Notes under the pieces: model-generated
Told to the model about the DNA's origin: nothing
Databases searched by the model: none
What the model saw: the letters and a program-made list of their open reading frames with translations, nothing else
From: Pseudoalteromonas phenolica
Lineage (GTDB): Bacteria > Pseudomonadota > Gammaproteobacteria > Enterobacterales > Alteromonadaceae
Assembly (NCBI RefSeq): GCF_001444405.1
Contig: NZ_CP013187.1
Location: forward strand, 1 to 64,000
Length of the DNA stretch: 64,000 nucleotides
Direction: 5' to 3'
Shown here: positions 28,572-40,809 of the stretch, piece by piece
How positions within the stretch are numbered: the stretch's first letter is position 1
Layout of the letters: each line of letters starts with the position of its first letter
Program-made: the position numbers and the translations under genes

Positions 28572-29140
28572 TGAGCCATGAACAACAAACCAGCAAAGAT
28601 ACGCCTGAAGCTGTATTACGTGCTGGTGGCGTAATTTGTTATCCAACAGAAGCTGTGTATGGTCTTGGCTGTGATCCCGATGATCACAGTGCCGTGCATC
28701 GCATTTTGACTTTAAAGCAAAGAGCTGAAGAGAAAGGGCTGATTTTAATCGCCGATAACTTTGCTCAGCTTTTACCTTATGTCGATGAAAGCAAAATTCC
28801 AATGGATAAACGCGCTGAAATTTTTTCTTCGTGGCCAGCAGCCATTACTTGGGCTTTGCCTGCTAAGCCTTCAACCCCTAAATGGTTAACGGGCGCTCAT
28901 TCAACAATCGCGGTACGCGTTAGTGCACACCCGGTGGTGAAGCAGCTTTGTCAGCAATTTGGTAAGCCGCTGGTGTCGACCAGTGCAAACATTGCAGGGC
29001 AACAACCAGAAGCAACACTAGACAAAGTAAAAGCGGTATTTAATGATCAAATCGACTTTTATGTTGAAGGGGCACTTGGTGGTGAGAGCAAACCAAGTCA
29101 AATTAAAAATGCCTTTACCACACAGCTAATTAGAGAGTAA
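28571..29140 (+). CDS. tsaC: Threonylcarbamoyl-AMP synthase TsaC
   Basis: Makes threonylcarbamoyl-AMP from Thr, bicarbonate and ATP for t6A37 modification of ANN-decoding tRNAs. The 189-aa single YrdC/Sua5 domain shows GGVICYPTEAVYGLGCDP, STIAVRVSAHPVVKQL and KPLVSTSANIAGQ. It starts with GTG overlapping the yrdD stop. In E. coli the neighbouring order is also yrdD-tsaC-aroE-yrdB; here hemF, a chemoreceptor and a globin gene are interposed. Confidence 0.96.
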   Translation: MSHEQQTSKDTPEAVLRAGGVICYPTEAVYGLGCDPDDHSAVHRILTLKQRAEEKGLILIADNFAQLLPYVDESKIPMDKRAEIFSSWPAAITWALPAKPSTPKWLTGAHSTIAVRVSAHPVVKQLCQQFGKPLVSTSANIAGQQPEATLDKVKAVFNDQIDFYVEGALGGESKPSQIKNAFTTQLIRE

Positions 29141-29142
29141 GC

Positions 29143-30057
29143 ATGTCAAAAGTAAATTTAGAAACAGTCAAAGCCTTCTTATTACAATTACAAGACACAA
29201 TTTGTGCAGGCCTAGAACAAGCTGATGGTAAAGCGAAATTTGTTGAAGATGCATGGGAAAGAGCGGAAGGCGGTGGTGGTCGTACACGTGTTATTCGCGA
29301 TGGTGACGTAATCGAGCAGGGCGGTGTTAACTTTTCTCATGTATTTGGTGCGTCAATGCCCGCTTCGGCAACTGCACATCGCCCAGAATTAGCGGGTCGC
29401 AGCTTCCATGCCTGTGGTGTGTCTTTGGTTATTCACCCTAAAAATCCACATATCCCAACGAGTCATGCCAATGTACGCTTCTTCATTGCTGAAAAAGAAG
29501 GCGAAGCACCCATTTGGTGGTTTGGTGGCGGTTTTGATTTAACGCCTTTCTATCCTGTATTAGAAGATGTTAAACATTGGCACCAAGTTGCAAAAGACTT
29601 ATGCGATCCATTTGGTGACACTGTTTATAACGACTATAAAAAGTGGTGTGACGAATATTTTTACCTAAAGCATCGTGGTGAAACCCGTGGCGTAGGTGGT
29701 CTATTCTTTGATGATCTCAATGAGTGGGGGTTTGAGAAGAGCTTCGACTTTATGCAAGCAGTAGGGAATGGTTTCTTAGATGCCTACTTACCAATCATTG
29801 AAAAGCGTAAAGACACGCCAACGAATGATGCGCAGCGTCAATTCCAGCTTTATCGTCGTGGTCGCTATGTTGAATTTAACCTAGTGTGGGACCGTGGTAC
29901 CTTGTTTGGCTTACAAACCGGTGGTCGTACTGAGTCAATTTTAATGTCGATGCCACCATTGGCGCGTTGGGAATATGACTTCACACCAGAAGCCGGCTCA
30001 TTAGAAGCCAATTTATATGAATCTTACTTAAAACCAAGAGACTGGTTGAGCCTTTAA
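29143..30057 (+). CDS. hemF: Oxygen-dependent coproporphyrinogen III oxidase
   Basis: Converts coproporphyrinogen III to protoporphyrinogen IX with O2 in heme biosynthesis. The 304-aa protein carries the signature motifs GGGGRTRVI, FHACGVSLVIHPKNPHIPTSH, WWFGGGFDLTPFYP, GVGGLFFDDL and RRGRYVEFNLVWDRGT. Two bases follow the tsaC stop, so the two are probably co-transcribed. A strong terminator follows. Confidence 0.97.
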   Translation: MSKVNLETVKAFLLQLQDTICAGLEQADGKAKFVEDAWERAEGGGGRTRVIRDGDVIEQGGVNFSHVFGASMPASATAHRPELAGRSFHACGVSLVIHPKNPHIPTSHANVRFFIAEKEGEAPIWWFGGGFDLTPFYPVLEDVKHWHQVAKDLCDPFGDTVYNDYKKWCDEYFYLKHRGETRGVGGLFFDDLNEWGFEKSFDFMQAVGNGFLDAYLPIIEKRKDTPTNDAQRQFQLYRRGRYVEFNLVWDRGTLFGLQTGGRTESILMSMPPLARWEYDFTPEAGSLEANLYESYLKPRDWLSL

Positions 30058-30082
30058 CTTCAGAGCTTGAATAGCAGTCCAT

Positions 30083-30117
30083 AAAAAAACGGCGCTCGAG
30101 TGAGCGCCGTTTTTTTA
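30083..30117. terminator. Bidirectional terminator between hemF and the chemoreceptor gene
   Basis: Long stem AAAAAAACGGCGCTC / GAGCGCCGTTTTTTT around GAGT, with A and T tracts on both flanks. Two converging genes share it. Confidence 0.92.
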
Positions 30118-30133
30118 TAAAAGAAGCTTATTA

Positions 30134-31744
30134 TTAATCGACTTTAAAGCTGCGCACTTGCTCATCCAAAGAGCGCGCTAGAGTCAGGAGTTCTTCACTG
30201 ACTTGTTTACTGCGGTGCGCATCTTTTAAAGATTCTTCCGCGTTATCACGAATACCAATGACGCTGTGATTAATTTCTTCTGCTGCCAGGTTTTGCTGCT
30301 CTGTGGCATCGGCGATTTGTACGTTTAAGTCATTAATCTCATGCATCTGATTTGAAATATCTTTGAGTGCCTGTGCGACTTTTTTCACTTGTAAGGCTCT
30401 GTCATCCGCTTCTTCACAAGATGCACTCATCGCCTGAACGGTTTGCGCAGCTTCGCTTTGCAGTTTTTCAATGGTGCGCTTTATTTCATCCGTAGAGTCA
30501 TGAGTACGAGTTGCCAGCGTTCTTACTTCATCAGCAACCACAGCAAAGCCTCGACCTGCTTCACCCGCTCGTGCCGCTTCGATTGCTGCGTTAAGTGCAA
30601 GCAAGTTAGTTTGCTCGGCAATACTACTGATCACTTCAAGTACTTTGCCTACTTCAAGGGTTTGGTTTTGTAATTGACTCACTTGCTCTGCGGCTTGGCG
30701 AACATCTTGCGCAAGTTGATTAATACTGGCTTCGGTGTGTTCTGCAACAGCCATGCTTTCTTCTGCTAGATGATTACTTGAGTCCGACTTCTCTGAGGCA
30801 AAATGTGTGGTGTTCTTAACTTCGCTTGATGAGCTCTCTAATTCATTAATCGCAGCGGCAACAGAATCTGTGCCTTGCTTTTGCGCCAAAATAGCTTGTT
30901 CTGTTGTATCTGCTGAGTTGTAAATACTTTCTGCCGAGCGAATAAGCACATGAGAAGAGTGGGAGACTTGCGCCATATTCTCTTTAAATGCTGTCATCAT
31001 TTTATTGAAGTTCGTCGCTAAACGCCCAAGTTCATCGTCGATATCATCATCAATACGTAGGCTTAAATCTTTATTCTGTGTAGCAAGGCGCATGGTGCGG
31101 CCAAGGGTTTTTAGACGCACAATAAATAGTTTTCTAAATAGTATGCCTAAAATGACAAACGCTGAGACGAAAATGGCCGATAGTAACCCTGTGCTTAACC
31201 AAGTATTGCTGGTCACTGTGTTATCTATGTCATCTAATGAATAACTGATACGAACAACCCCTAATACATCGCCTTCTTTGGCCATGTGGCAACCCAAACA
31301 GTTCGTGCCTTTATAGTCACTGCTGGCTATCATAGGTCTAAGAAATGTCATCACACGCATGTCATCGCGTTGTTCTATGACTAAAGTTTCTTTACCTCTT
31401 AGTGCATCACGTTCAGCATCAGTAGTTGGTGCTTGATTGGGGTTGCCTGGACCGTAAAGTTTGTTGATTAACTCTGCTCGAATGATGTGGGCGTCTTCGA
31501 TGCTAGGGTGAGCGCGAAGTTTTTCACTGAGTATTTCGCGATTGGCCATAGTGCCTGTCAGCATCATGGTATTAATTGAGTCGAAGTAGTTATCTGCCAA
31601 TAACTTGATATTCTCGGCGACGGTCTCTTGAGCAAGTTTTTGTTGCTGATCTGAGCTACTCCAAATACTGGCAATGAGTACAAGTACGCCCGTTATCGCT
31701 AAAAGTGCATAAATTTTATGTTGTATCGATTTCACAGTAATCAT
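30134..31744 (-). CDS. Methyl-accepting chemotaxis protein with a heme-c motif in its sensor domain
   Basis: 536-aa transmembrane chemoreceptor. TM1 is about 10-30, the periplasmic domain about 31-182, TM2 about 183-205, HAMP about 206-260, then the cytoplasmic signalling domain. The hairpin tip is intact (LLALNAAIEAARAGEAGRGF AVVADEVRTLA). The periplasmic domain has Cys149-Leu-Gly-Cys152-His153 (TNCLGCHM), a c-type heme attachment motif, followed by GDVLGVVRISYSL near TM2. Such heme-binding receptor domains are known from Geobacter and related systems. The ligand (redox state, NO, O2, CO) cannot be read from sequence. The upstream gene is a globin. Confidence 0.93.
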   Translation of the reverse strand: MITVKSIQHKIYALLAITGVLVLIASIWSSSDQQQKLAQETVAENIKLLADNYFDSINTMMLTGTMANREILSEKLRAHPSIEDAHIIRAELINKLYGPGNPNQAPTTDAERDALRGKETLVIEQRDDMRVMTFLRPMIASSDYKGTNCLGCHMAKEGDVLGVVRISYSLDDIDNTVTSNTWLSTGLLSAIFVSAFVILGILFRKLFIVRLKTLGRTMRLATQNKDLSLRIDDDIDDELGRLATNFNKMMTAFKENMAQVSHSSHVLIRSAESIYNSADTTEQAILAQKQGTDSVAAAINELESSSSEVKNTTHFASEKSDSSNHLAEESMAVAEHTEASINQLAQDVRQAAEQVSQLQNQTLEVGKVLEVISSIAEQTNLLALNAAIEAARAGEAGRGFAVVADEVRTLATRTHDSTDEIKRTIEKLQSEAAQTVQAMSASCEEADDRALQVKKVAQALKDISNQMHEINDLNVQIADATEQQNLAAEEINHSVIGIRDNAEESLKDAHRSKQVSEELLTLARSLDEQVRSFKVD

Positions 31745-31845
31745 TCAATCTCACTCATATATCATTCCATTATGCAGCTTTTAGAGATAAGAGGGCTTGA
31801 TTCAGCGCAAATGAGCCACAGCTAATTTAACAATTAGTTAATAGT

Positions 31846-32244
31846 TTAGTCCTTGTTGATCATGTGAGTAGCTAATTGTTCAAAAGATTTTCTTAGTCCC
31901 ACTCTTAATAGAGGGTTATCAACCTCAATTTCAAGCGCCTTATTCATGCAAAACATCCATTGATCTCTTAAGTCTTTATCTATCGAAAAAGGCATATGGC
32001 GTTTTCGCAGCATAGGGTGTCCGTATTTCTCAACAAATAAATCAGGGCCACCTAGCCAACCGGATAGAAACTCAAAAAAGACTAAACGTATTCTATCTAG
32101 AGGTTGTGGATGCATGTCATATAGCGGTTTCGCGTATTCTTCTTCTGCCATTACATCGTAAAAGCGATCCGCTAAGGCTTTAACACCTGCTTCCCCACCT
32201 AAAATTTCATAAGGTGATTTTTCTACCGTTGGGGTTTCGTGCAT
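31846..32244 (-). CDS. Group II truncated hemoglobin
   Basis: Heme protein of the 2-on-2 globin family, probably binding O2 or NO. It begins MHETPTVEKSPYEILGGEAG and contains VKALADRFYDVMAEE. The proximal histidine is in LRKRHMPFSI (His83) and the group II tryptophan G8 in RDQWMFCM (Trp96). I use the ATG at 32244 (132 aa), which follows AAGAGAGTAAT; the open frame extends to an ATG at 32304 with a poor ribosome site. It lies 101 bp upstream of the heme chemoreceptor on the same strand and diverges from aroE. Confidence 0.9.
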   Translation of the reverse strand: MHETPTVEKSPYEILGGEAGVKALADRFYDVMAEEEYAKPLYDMHPQPLDRIRLVFFEFLSGWLGGPDLFVEKYGHPMLRKRHMPFSIDKDLRDQWMFCMNKALEIEVDNPLLRVGLRKSFEQLATHMINKD

Positions 32245-32327
32245 ATTACTCTCTTGTTCTTTACTTGCATCTTTGTTGAAGATGCGTTTAATTAGCTGCT
32301 TCATAAACTATTCACTGGGCTTATTTA

Positions 32328-33146
32328 ATGGGTAAATTCGCGGTATTTGGTAATCCGATAAAACATTCTAAATCGCCACAGATCCATAGGCAATTTGCAG
32401 AGCAGTTTTCAACGCAAATAGATTATCAAGCTTTGCTAGCGCCATTAGATGAATTTGAGGCATTCACACAAGACTTTTTTACAAACCAAGCAGGTGAAGG
32501 GGCTAATGTCACTTTGCCTTTTAAAGAGCGTGCGTTTGAGCTGGTAGATGAACTCACAGAAAGAGCACAGCTAGCGGGAGCCGTGAATACCATTAAGAAG
32601 TTAGATGATGGTCGATTACTTGGTGATAACACAGATGGCGCTGGGTTAGTGGCTGACTTAATTCGTAATGAATGCAAACTGGATGGCGCATCTGTTTTGC
32701 TTATAGGTGCCGGTGGTGCCGCAAGAGGGTGTATTTATCCTTTATTTCAAGCTGGGGTGAAAGACATCACCATTGCGAATCGCACCCAAGAGAAAGCTGA
32801 GTTATTGGCTGAGCAGTTTTCTGCTTATGGTCATGTCAAAGGGATCGGCTTAGACGAGATAACAAATTCGAATTATCAAGTTGTGATTAACTCGACATCA
32901 TCAAGTGTGACCGGTGAACTTCCAAATATATCGGAGACTGTTTTTACGCAATGTCACCTTGCTTACGATATGTTTTATAGCAATGAGCAAACTAGCTTCT
33001 TAAAATGGGTGGGGTCTATTAACCCGAAAACCAAGTTAGTAGATGGAATTGGTATGCTAATAGGGCAAGCCGCAGAAGCATATTATCTTTGGCAAGGTGA
33101 TATGCCCGAATTAACACCAGTTATAAATACATTTGCTAAGGGCTAA
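32328..33146 (+). CDS. aroE: Shikimate dehydrogenase
   Basis: NADPH-dependent reduction of 3-dehydroshikimate to shikimate in aromatic amino acid synthesis. At 272 aa it has the E. coli length. The substrate-binding half shows FGNPIKHSKSPQIHRQFA and NVTLPFKERAFEL; the NADP half shows LIGAGGAARGCIYPL and NRTQEKAELLAEQF. The next gene, yrdB, starts 2 bp after the stop. Confidence 0.96.
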   Translation: MGKFAVFGNPIKHSKSPQIHRQFAEQFSTQIDYQALLAPLDEFEAFTQDFFTNQAGEGANVTLPFKERAFELVDELTERAQLAGAVNTIKKLDDGRLLGDNTDGAGLVADLIRNECKLDGASVLLIGAGGAARGCIYPLFQAGVKDITIANRTQEKAELLAEQFSAYGHVKGIGLDEITNSNYQVVINSTSSSVTGELPNISETVFTQCHLAYDMFYSNEQTSFLKWVGSINPKTKLVDGIGMLIGQAAEAYYLWQGDMPELTPVINTFAKG

Positions 33147-33147
33147 C

Positions 33148-33387
33148 ATGAATCAAGCAATCTTATTTAATGATGATGCGAGTTTTAATGCGACTCAACA
33201 AAGAATAGAGTTCACAGCGATGAATTCTGGTTTAATCATTCGTTGCTGTGTTGCATTTGAAGGAGAAGAGGTTAAAGCGCTTACCCACTTTGCAGAGCAT
33301 CAATTTGATTATGAAATGCAAGCTGAGGCGCTTATCGAAGAAGAAAGCTACTCAGCAGAAGGGGAAGTATTACTTAGCCGAGTCTGA
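33148..33387 (+). CDS. yrdB: DUF1488 family protein YrdB
   Basis: 79-aa protein of unknown function, DUF1488 family, starting MNQAILFNDDASFN. I use ATG at 33148, right after the aroE stop; an in-frame upstream start inside aroE (33133) is unlikely. It is the equivalent of E. coli YrdB by position (aroE-yrdB-yrdA). Its last 18 bp overlap the 3' end of the convergent yrdA. Confidence 0.88.
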   Translation: MNQAILFNDDASFNATQQRIEFTAMNSGLIIRCCVAFEGEEVKALTHFAEHQFDYEMQAEALIEEESYSAEGEVLLSRV

Positions 33388-33912
33388 CTCTGCTAAGTAA
33401 TCATCTTTTAGCTCAACATAATTGAGTGCTGATATTTTCAAGAAGGCTAACTCTGAATCAGTTAACGGACGAGCTTGTTTCACCGGGCTACCTACATATA
33501 GATAGCCTGATTCAAGTTTCTTATTAGGTGGCACTAATGCACCGCCACCAATGATGACATCATCTTCGACAATCGCATTGTCCATCACAATCGCGCCCAT
33601 ACCCACTAATATACGGTTTCCAAGCTTACAGCCATGTAGCATGACCTTATGGCCGACTGTCACATCATCACCAATAATAAGTGGGTAACCTTCGGGGTTG
33701 TTTGCGCTCTTGCGCGTTAAATGAAGTACGCTACCATCTTGAATATTAGTGCGCTCACCGATCTGTATATAGTTAACATCTCCTCGCGCTGCAACCAAAG
33801 GCCAAACGCTACTATCCTCACCAAGAGTGATATCACCGACTAAAACGGCAGATTCATCAACATAGACGGATTTTTCTAATTTAGGATAGATCCCTTTATA
33901 ACTTCTTATCAT
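33370..33912 (-). CDS. yrdA: Gamma-class carbonic anhydrase family protein YrdA
   Basis: 180-aa left-handed beta-helix protein with hexapeptide repeats (VLVGDITLGEDSSVWPLVAARGD, then IGDDVTVGHKVMLHGCKLGN). Putative metal-binding histidines lie in VLHLT, VGHKVMLHG. E. coli YrdA belongs to this family, but carbonic anhydrase activity is often not demonstrable, so only the fold is certain. Convergent with yrdB, overlapping it by 18 bp. In E. coli an rRNA operon also lies next to yrdA. Confidence 0.93.
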   Translation of the reverse strand: MIRSYKGIYPKLEKSVYVDESAVLVGDITLGEDSSVWPLVAARGDVNYIQIGERTNIQDGSVLHLTRKSANNPEGYPLIIGDDVTVGHKVMLHGCKLGNRILVGMGAIVMDNAIVEDDVIIGGGALVPPNKKLESGYLYVGSPVKQARPLTDSELAFLKISALNYVELKDDYLAESDSAK

Positions 33913-34116
33913 TTTTGTAGAGCCCCGAGTTTTATTGAGATGTTATTTATGCTTTGTAATTAGTGTAGAGTCAAAGCGAGCAATTTACCATGGCTTAAAA
34001 ATAGCAGTTAACACTCAGAAGTGACCAAAATTACAGCGTTAAAGTATCAAAAACAGACGTTTCGTTTAAAATACACGCGAACAGTCAGTTTTTTGCATTT
34101 TTCTTTAAAAAAGGGG

Positions 34117-34144
34117 TTGCGTAATTTTCTGCTCTCCCTATAAT
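34117..34144 (+). promoter_or_regulatory. rRNA promoter P1
   Basis: Box -35 TTGCGT (34117-34122) and -10 TATAAT (34139-34144), with a 16-bp spacer. A GC-rich discriminator GCGACCCC follows, typical of stringently controlled rRNA promoters. An A/T-rich tract just upstream (about 34089-34112) could be an UP element. Confidence 0.8.
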
Positions 34145-34241
34145 GCGACCCCACTGACACGGGGCGAGACGCTGAAAAGCAAATCAAAACGATGTCGAGT
34201 CAAATAAAACTTAATCTTAAATAACTTTTTAAAATTAAGTG

Positions 34242-34269
34242 TTGACATAAAAAGTGAAGTCGTTATTAT
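34242..34269 (+). promoter_or_regulatory. rRNA promoter P2
   Basis: Consensus -35 TTGACA (34242-34247) and -10 TATTAT (34264-34269), with a 16-bp spacer. It is followed by GGCGCTCC. It lies 125 bp after P1, the usual tandem arrangement. Confidence 0.8.
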
Positions 34270-34281
34270 GGCGCTCCACTT

Positions 34282-34328
34282 CGCAGCGAGGCTGCGGTAA
34301 CTCATCGAGTTACACTGTTCTTTAAAAA
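34282..34328 (+). promoter_or_regulatory. rRNA leader antitermination region (boxB-like hairpins and boxA)
   Basis: Two short hairpins, CGCAGC/GCTGCG at 34282-34296 and GTAACTC/GAGTTAC at 34297-34313. The boxA TGTTCTTTAAAAA follows at 34316-34328. BoxA recruits NusB/NusE for rRNA antitermination. A second boxA, TGCTCTTTAAAAA, is in the 16S-23S spacer at 36092-36104. Confidence 0.75.
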
Positions 34329-34335
34329 TATGAAG

Positions 34336-34350
34336 CAATCATCTGTGTGG
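34336..34350 (+). other. 16S precursor processing stem, left arm
   Basis: CAATCATCTGTGTGG is exactly complementary to the segment at 36049-36063 beyond the 16S 3' end. The two would close the RNase III processing stem around the 16S precursor. Confidence 0.8.
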
Positions 34351-34487
34351 GCACTCGTACAGATTGAGTTCTAACAGCTCTTGATTCAGGAGCAAAAAAA
34401 TTTAGAGTCTCAATTTCTTATGAGTGACTATATAGTCAATTTATACAGAATTCATTGAGCACGAATCTTAGGATTCAAAAAACTTTT

Positions 34488-36019
<1,532 letters not shown>

Positions 36020-36276
36020 ACGATTTAGAACAGATTTGTTCGTAGTGTCCACACAGATGATTGTTAGTTAGCACAAGCTGCTAATTAATATTGCTCTTTA
36101 AAAATTTGGAAAAGCTGATAATTAATTCTTTTAGAAGAAATTCTAAAAAGAGTTTTCAAAAGTAAAACAATGCCGATAAACATTCATTTGTTTATTAGCG
36201 TCTACTTTAGTATTCAATATTAACTTCTGGCGAAGTTAAAACTGTCTTTGACGATACAAACCATTTTGGGTTGTAT
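36020..36276 (+). other. 16S-23S spacer without tRNA gene
   Basis: 257 bp. It holds the right arm of the 16S processing stem (36049-36063) and a boxA at 36092-36104. It also carries the left arm of the 23S stem (36270-36283 pairs with 39149-39162). No cloverleaf and no tRNA-Ile, tRNA-Ala or tRNA-Glu sequence is present. Confidence 0.85.
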
Positions 36277-39157
<2,881 letters not shown>

Positions 39158-39248
39158 ACAACGCCAAAGTGGTTTTAGCTCAGAAGCTAATATGAACTAA
39201 AGTAGAAGTTTTAGAATTATTAGATTTTTTCCAGATTTTAACCAAATT

Positions 39249-39365
39249 TGCTTGGTGACCATAGCGTTTTGGAACCACCTGATTCCATGCCGAACTCAGA
39301 AGTGAAACGAAACAGCGTCGATGATAGTGTGGGTCTCCCATGTGAAAGTAGAACATTGCCAAGCA
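39249..39365 (+). rRNA. rrf: 5S ribosomal RNA
   Basis: About 117 nt, from TGCTTGGTGACCATAGCG to CATTGCCAAGCA, whose ends pair. The conserved CCGAACTCAGAAGTGAAACG loop is present. It follows 23S by about 90 bp, with no tRNA after it. Its last 28 nt are duplicated 469 bp downstream. Confidence 0.96.
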
Positions 39366-39375
39366 CCTATTTAGA

Positions 39376-39408
39376 GAAAGCCCGATTCGAAAGAGTCGGG
39401 CTTTTTTG
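39376..39408 (+). terminator. rRNA operon terminator
   Basis: Stem AAAGCCCGA / TCGGGCTTT with a CGAAAG-type loop and a T run, 11 bp after 5S. An exact second copy is at 39845-39877. Confidence 0.92.
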
Positions 39409-39806
39409 CGTTTATGGTGCTAAATCGTCCTGCACAGTGATGAGGCAATACTCGGTGATAAAAAGACGAATTAGCGCAAGGTGAAATGAGCAACCTTCAC
39501 TGAAGCCACTCTGCTCATTTTGAAACTTTTTTCACACGCGTAAATACCTACGCCCTTATCTTCAGCTAAACTGGTTTATCTCACCTTGCGCAAAAGAAGC
39601 GCTCTCACTGCGTTCGCAGTCGCTAATTTTGCACCATAAGCGCAAGGTGAAATGAGTAGCCTTCACAGAGGTTAGTCTTATCTTGTTGAATTAGTTTCCA
39701 TGTAGATAAACCTCGTTTGCCTATTCACCCCTGAAGCTGGGTCCCATCGCACATCCATGCGCTCATCTCAATGAACTGCGAAGCTACGCTTCGGTCTCAT
39801 TTCGTC

Positions 39807-39878
39807 CATGTGAAAGTAGAACATTGCCAAGCACCTATTTAGAGAAAGCCCGATTCGAAAGAGTCGGGCTTTTTTGCT
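39807..39878 (+). repeat. Duplicate of 5S rRNA 3' end plus terminator
   Basis: 72 bp that I read as identical to 39338-39409. It holds the last 28 nt of 5S rRNA, the short linker and the whole intrinsic terminator. The rest of a 5S gene is not present upstream, so this is a fragment, not a gene. The terminator should still work. Confidence 0.92.
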
Positions 39879-39913
39879 TTAAGTCCCTCAACATCAGCTA
39901 AACTAGTTTATCT

Positions 39914-40035
39914 CACTTTGCGCGAAAAGAATGTCAGCGCTTCACGCTGTGTCATAAACCTTTCGCACGATATTCACCTTGCGCGAAAAGAATGCAAGCG
40001 CTACGCGCTTGTCATAAACCTTTCGCACCATATTT
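39914..40035 (+). repeat. Two tandem 61-bp repeats with internal hairpins
   Basis: Units 39914-39974 and 39975-40035. Both share TTGCGCGAAAAGAATG and GTCATAAACCTTTCGCAC. The middle differs by compensating changes that keep a small hairpin (AGCGCTTCACGCT against AAGCGCTACGCGCTT). A related half-unit starts near 39585 (TTGCGCAAAAGAAGCGCT). Confidence 0.8.
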
Positions 40036-40094
40036 ACACTTTTCTTGAATAATAAAATTAAAAAACTCGGTCATCTATGTGTATGCTTAACTTA

Positions 40095-40130
40095 CATACG
40101 CGTATGGCTGCTATAAGCTGCATATAGCAG
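40095..40130. promoter_or_regulatory. Two palindromes upstream of the cupredoxin-like operon
   Basis: A perfect 12-bp palindrome CATACGCGTATG (40095-40106) is followed at once by an inverted repeat CTGCTATA-N7-TATAGCAG (40108-40130). They lie 26-60 bp before the first start codon, a usual place for a repressor or activator site. The binding protein is unknown. Confidence 0.45.
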
Positions 40131-40155
40131 GCAATTATTAATATGGATAATTTAG

Positions 40156-40809
40156 ATGATACCCAACAGATTAAGTTTACTCTTTAGTTTAGCTTTATGT
40201 TTTGTAACACAGTCTCATGCATTTGAAGTTCTGATTAAAGACAATGCTGGAAACCCTTTAGGTAATGCTGTTGTGTGGCTTGAGGGCGATCTATATAAGC
40301 CTAAAGCTGAGCAGGTTTCAGAAATGTTTAGCATGGGGCAAAAAGATAGAGCTTTTACGCCACATATATTGGTTGTGCCAACCGGCGCTAAAATTGAATT
40401 TCCTAATTTCGACTCTATCTTGCATCATGTTTACTCCTTTTCGAAGCCAAAACCATTTGAATTAAAATTATATAAAGAAACGCCTAAATCAGAGATTGTC
40501 TTCGAAAATAATGGTGTTATTGAATTAGGGTGTAACATTCATGATTGGATGCTGGGATATATCTTAGTAGTCGACTCTGGCTTCTATGCGATCACTGATG
40601 CACAAGGTATAGCAAATATAGCCTTATCTCCTTCGCAAATAGGTTCGGCGCAGTTACATGTTTGGCATGAGCGTTTTGAAAAGTTAGAGGATAGTGAGCA
40701 GGTAAAAATACATCTTAGTTCCCATACCCAAAATGAAACCTATAAAGTGAAGCAATCTCTCATGGAAGTTTTTGACTTTGAAGTAGATGAAAGTGATGGT
40801 TATGAATAA
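40156..40809 (+). CDS. Exported cupredoxin-like protein
   Basis: 217-aa periplasmic protein with a signal peptide cut near QSHA-FEV (residue 22). Residues about 24-140 look like a cupredoxin domain. Candidate copper ligands are His90 or His91 (SILHHVYSF) and the Cys126-x2-His129-x2-Met132 set (GCNIHDWM), the blue-copper arrangement. The rest resembles a carboxypeptidase-regulatory beta-sandwich. Relatives are often labelled methylamine utilization proteins, but no methylamine genes are nearby. It overlaps and is probably translationally coupled to the barrel gene. Confidence 0.82.
   Translation: MIPNRLSLLFSLALCFVTQSHAFEVLIKDNAGNPLGNAVVWLEGDLYKPKAEQVSEMFSMGQKDRAFTPHILVVPTGAKIEFPNFDSILHHVYSFSKPKPFELKLYKETPKSEIVFENNGVIELGCNIHDWMLGYILVVDSGFYAITDAQGIANIALSPSQIGSAQLHVWHERFEKLEDSEQVKIHLSSHTQNETYKVKQSLMEVFDFEVDESDGYE

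Larger units (their letters stand above)
39410..40155. other. Repeat-rich non-coding region downstream of the rRNA operon
   Basis: About 745 bp without a credible gene. It contains pairs of diverged repeats. GCGCAAGGTGAAATGAG appears at about 39474 and 39639. A block CAGCTAAACT-GTTTATCTCAC recurs at about 39562 and 39894. A 72-bp 5S-tail/terminator duplicate and a tandem pair of 61-bp units follow. Near the right end lie two operator-like palindromes. Confidence 0.7.

Noticed and set aside
36020..36276. tRNA genes in the 16S-23S spacer
   Set aside because: No acceptor/T-arm pattern (GGTTCGAAT-like) or CCA-proximal stem was found.
39807..39840. Second 5S rRNA gene
   Set aside because: Only the last 28 nt are present; the upstream sequence does not match 5S.
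39914..40035. CRISPR array
   Set aside because: Only two full units, no separate spacers, and no cas genes in the window.
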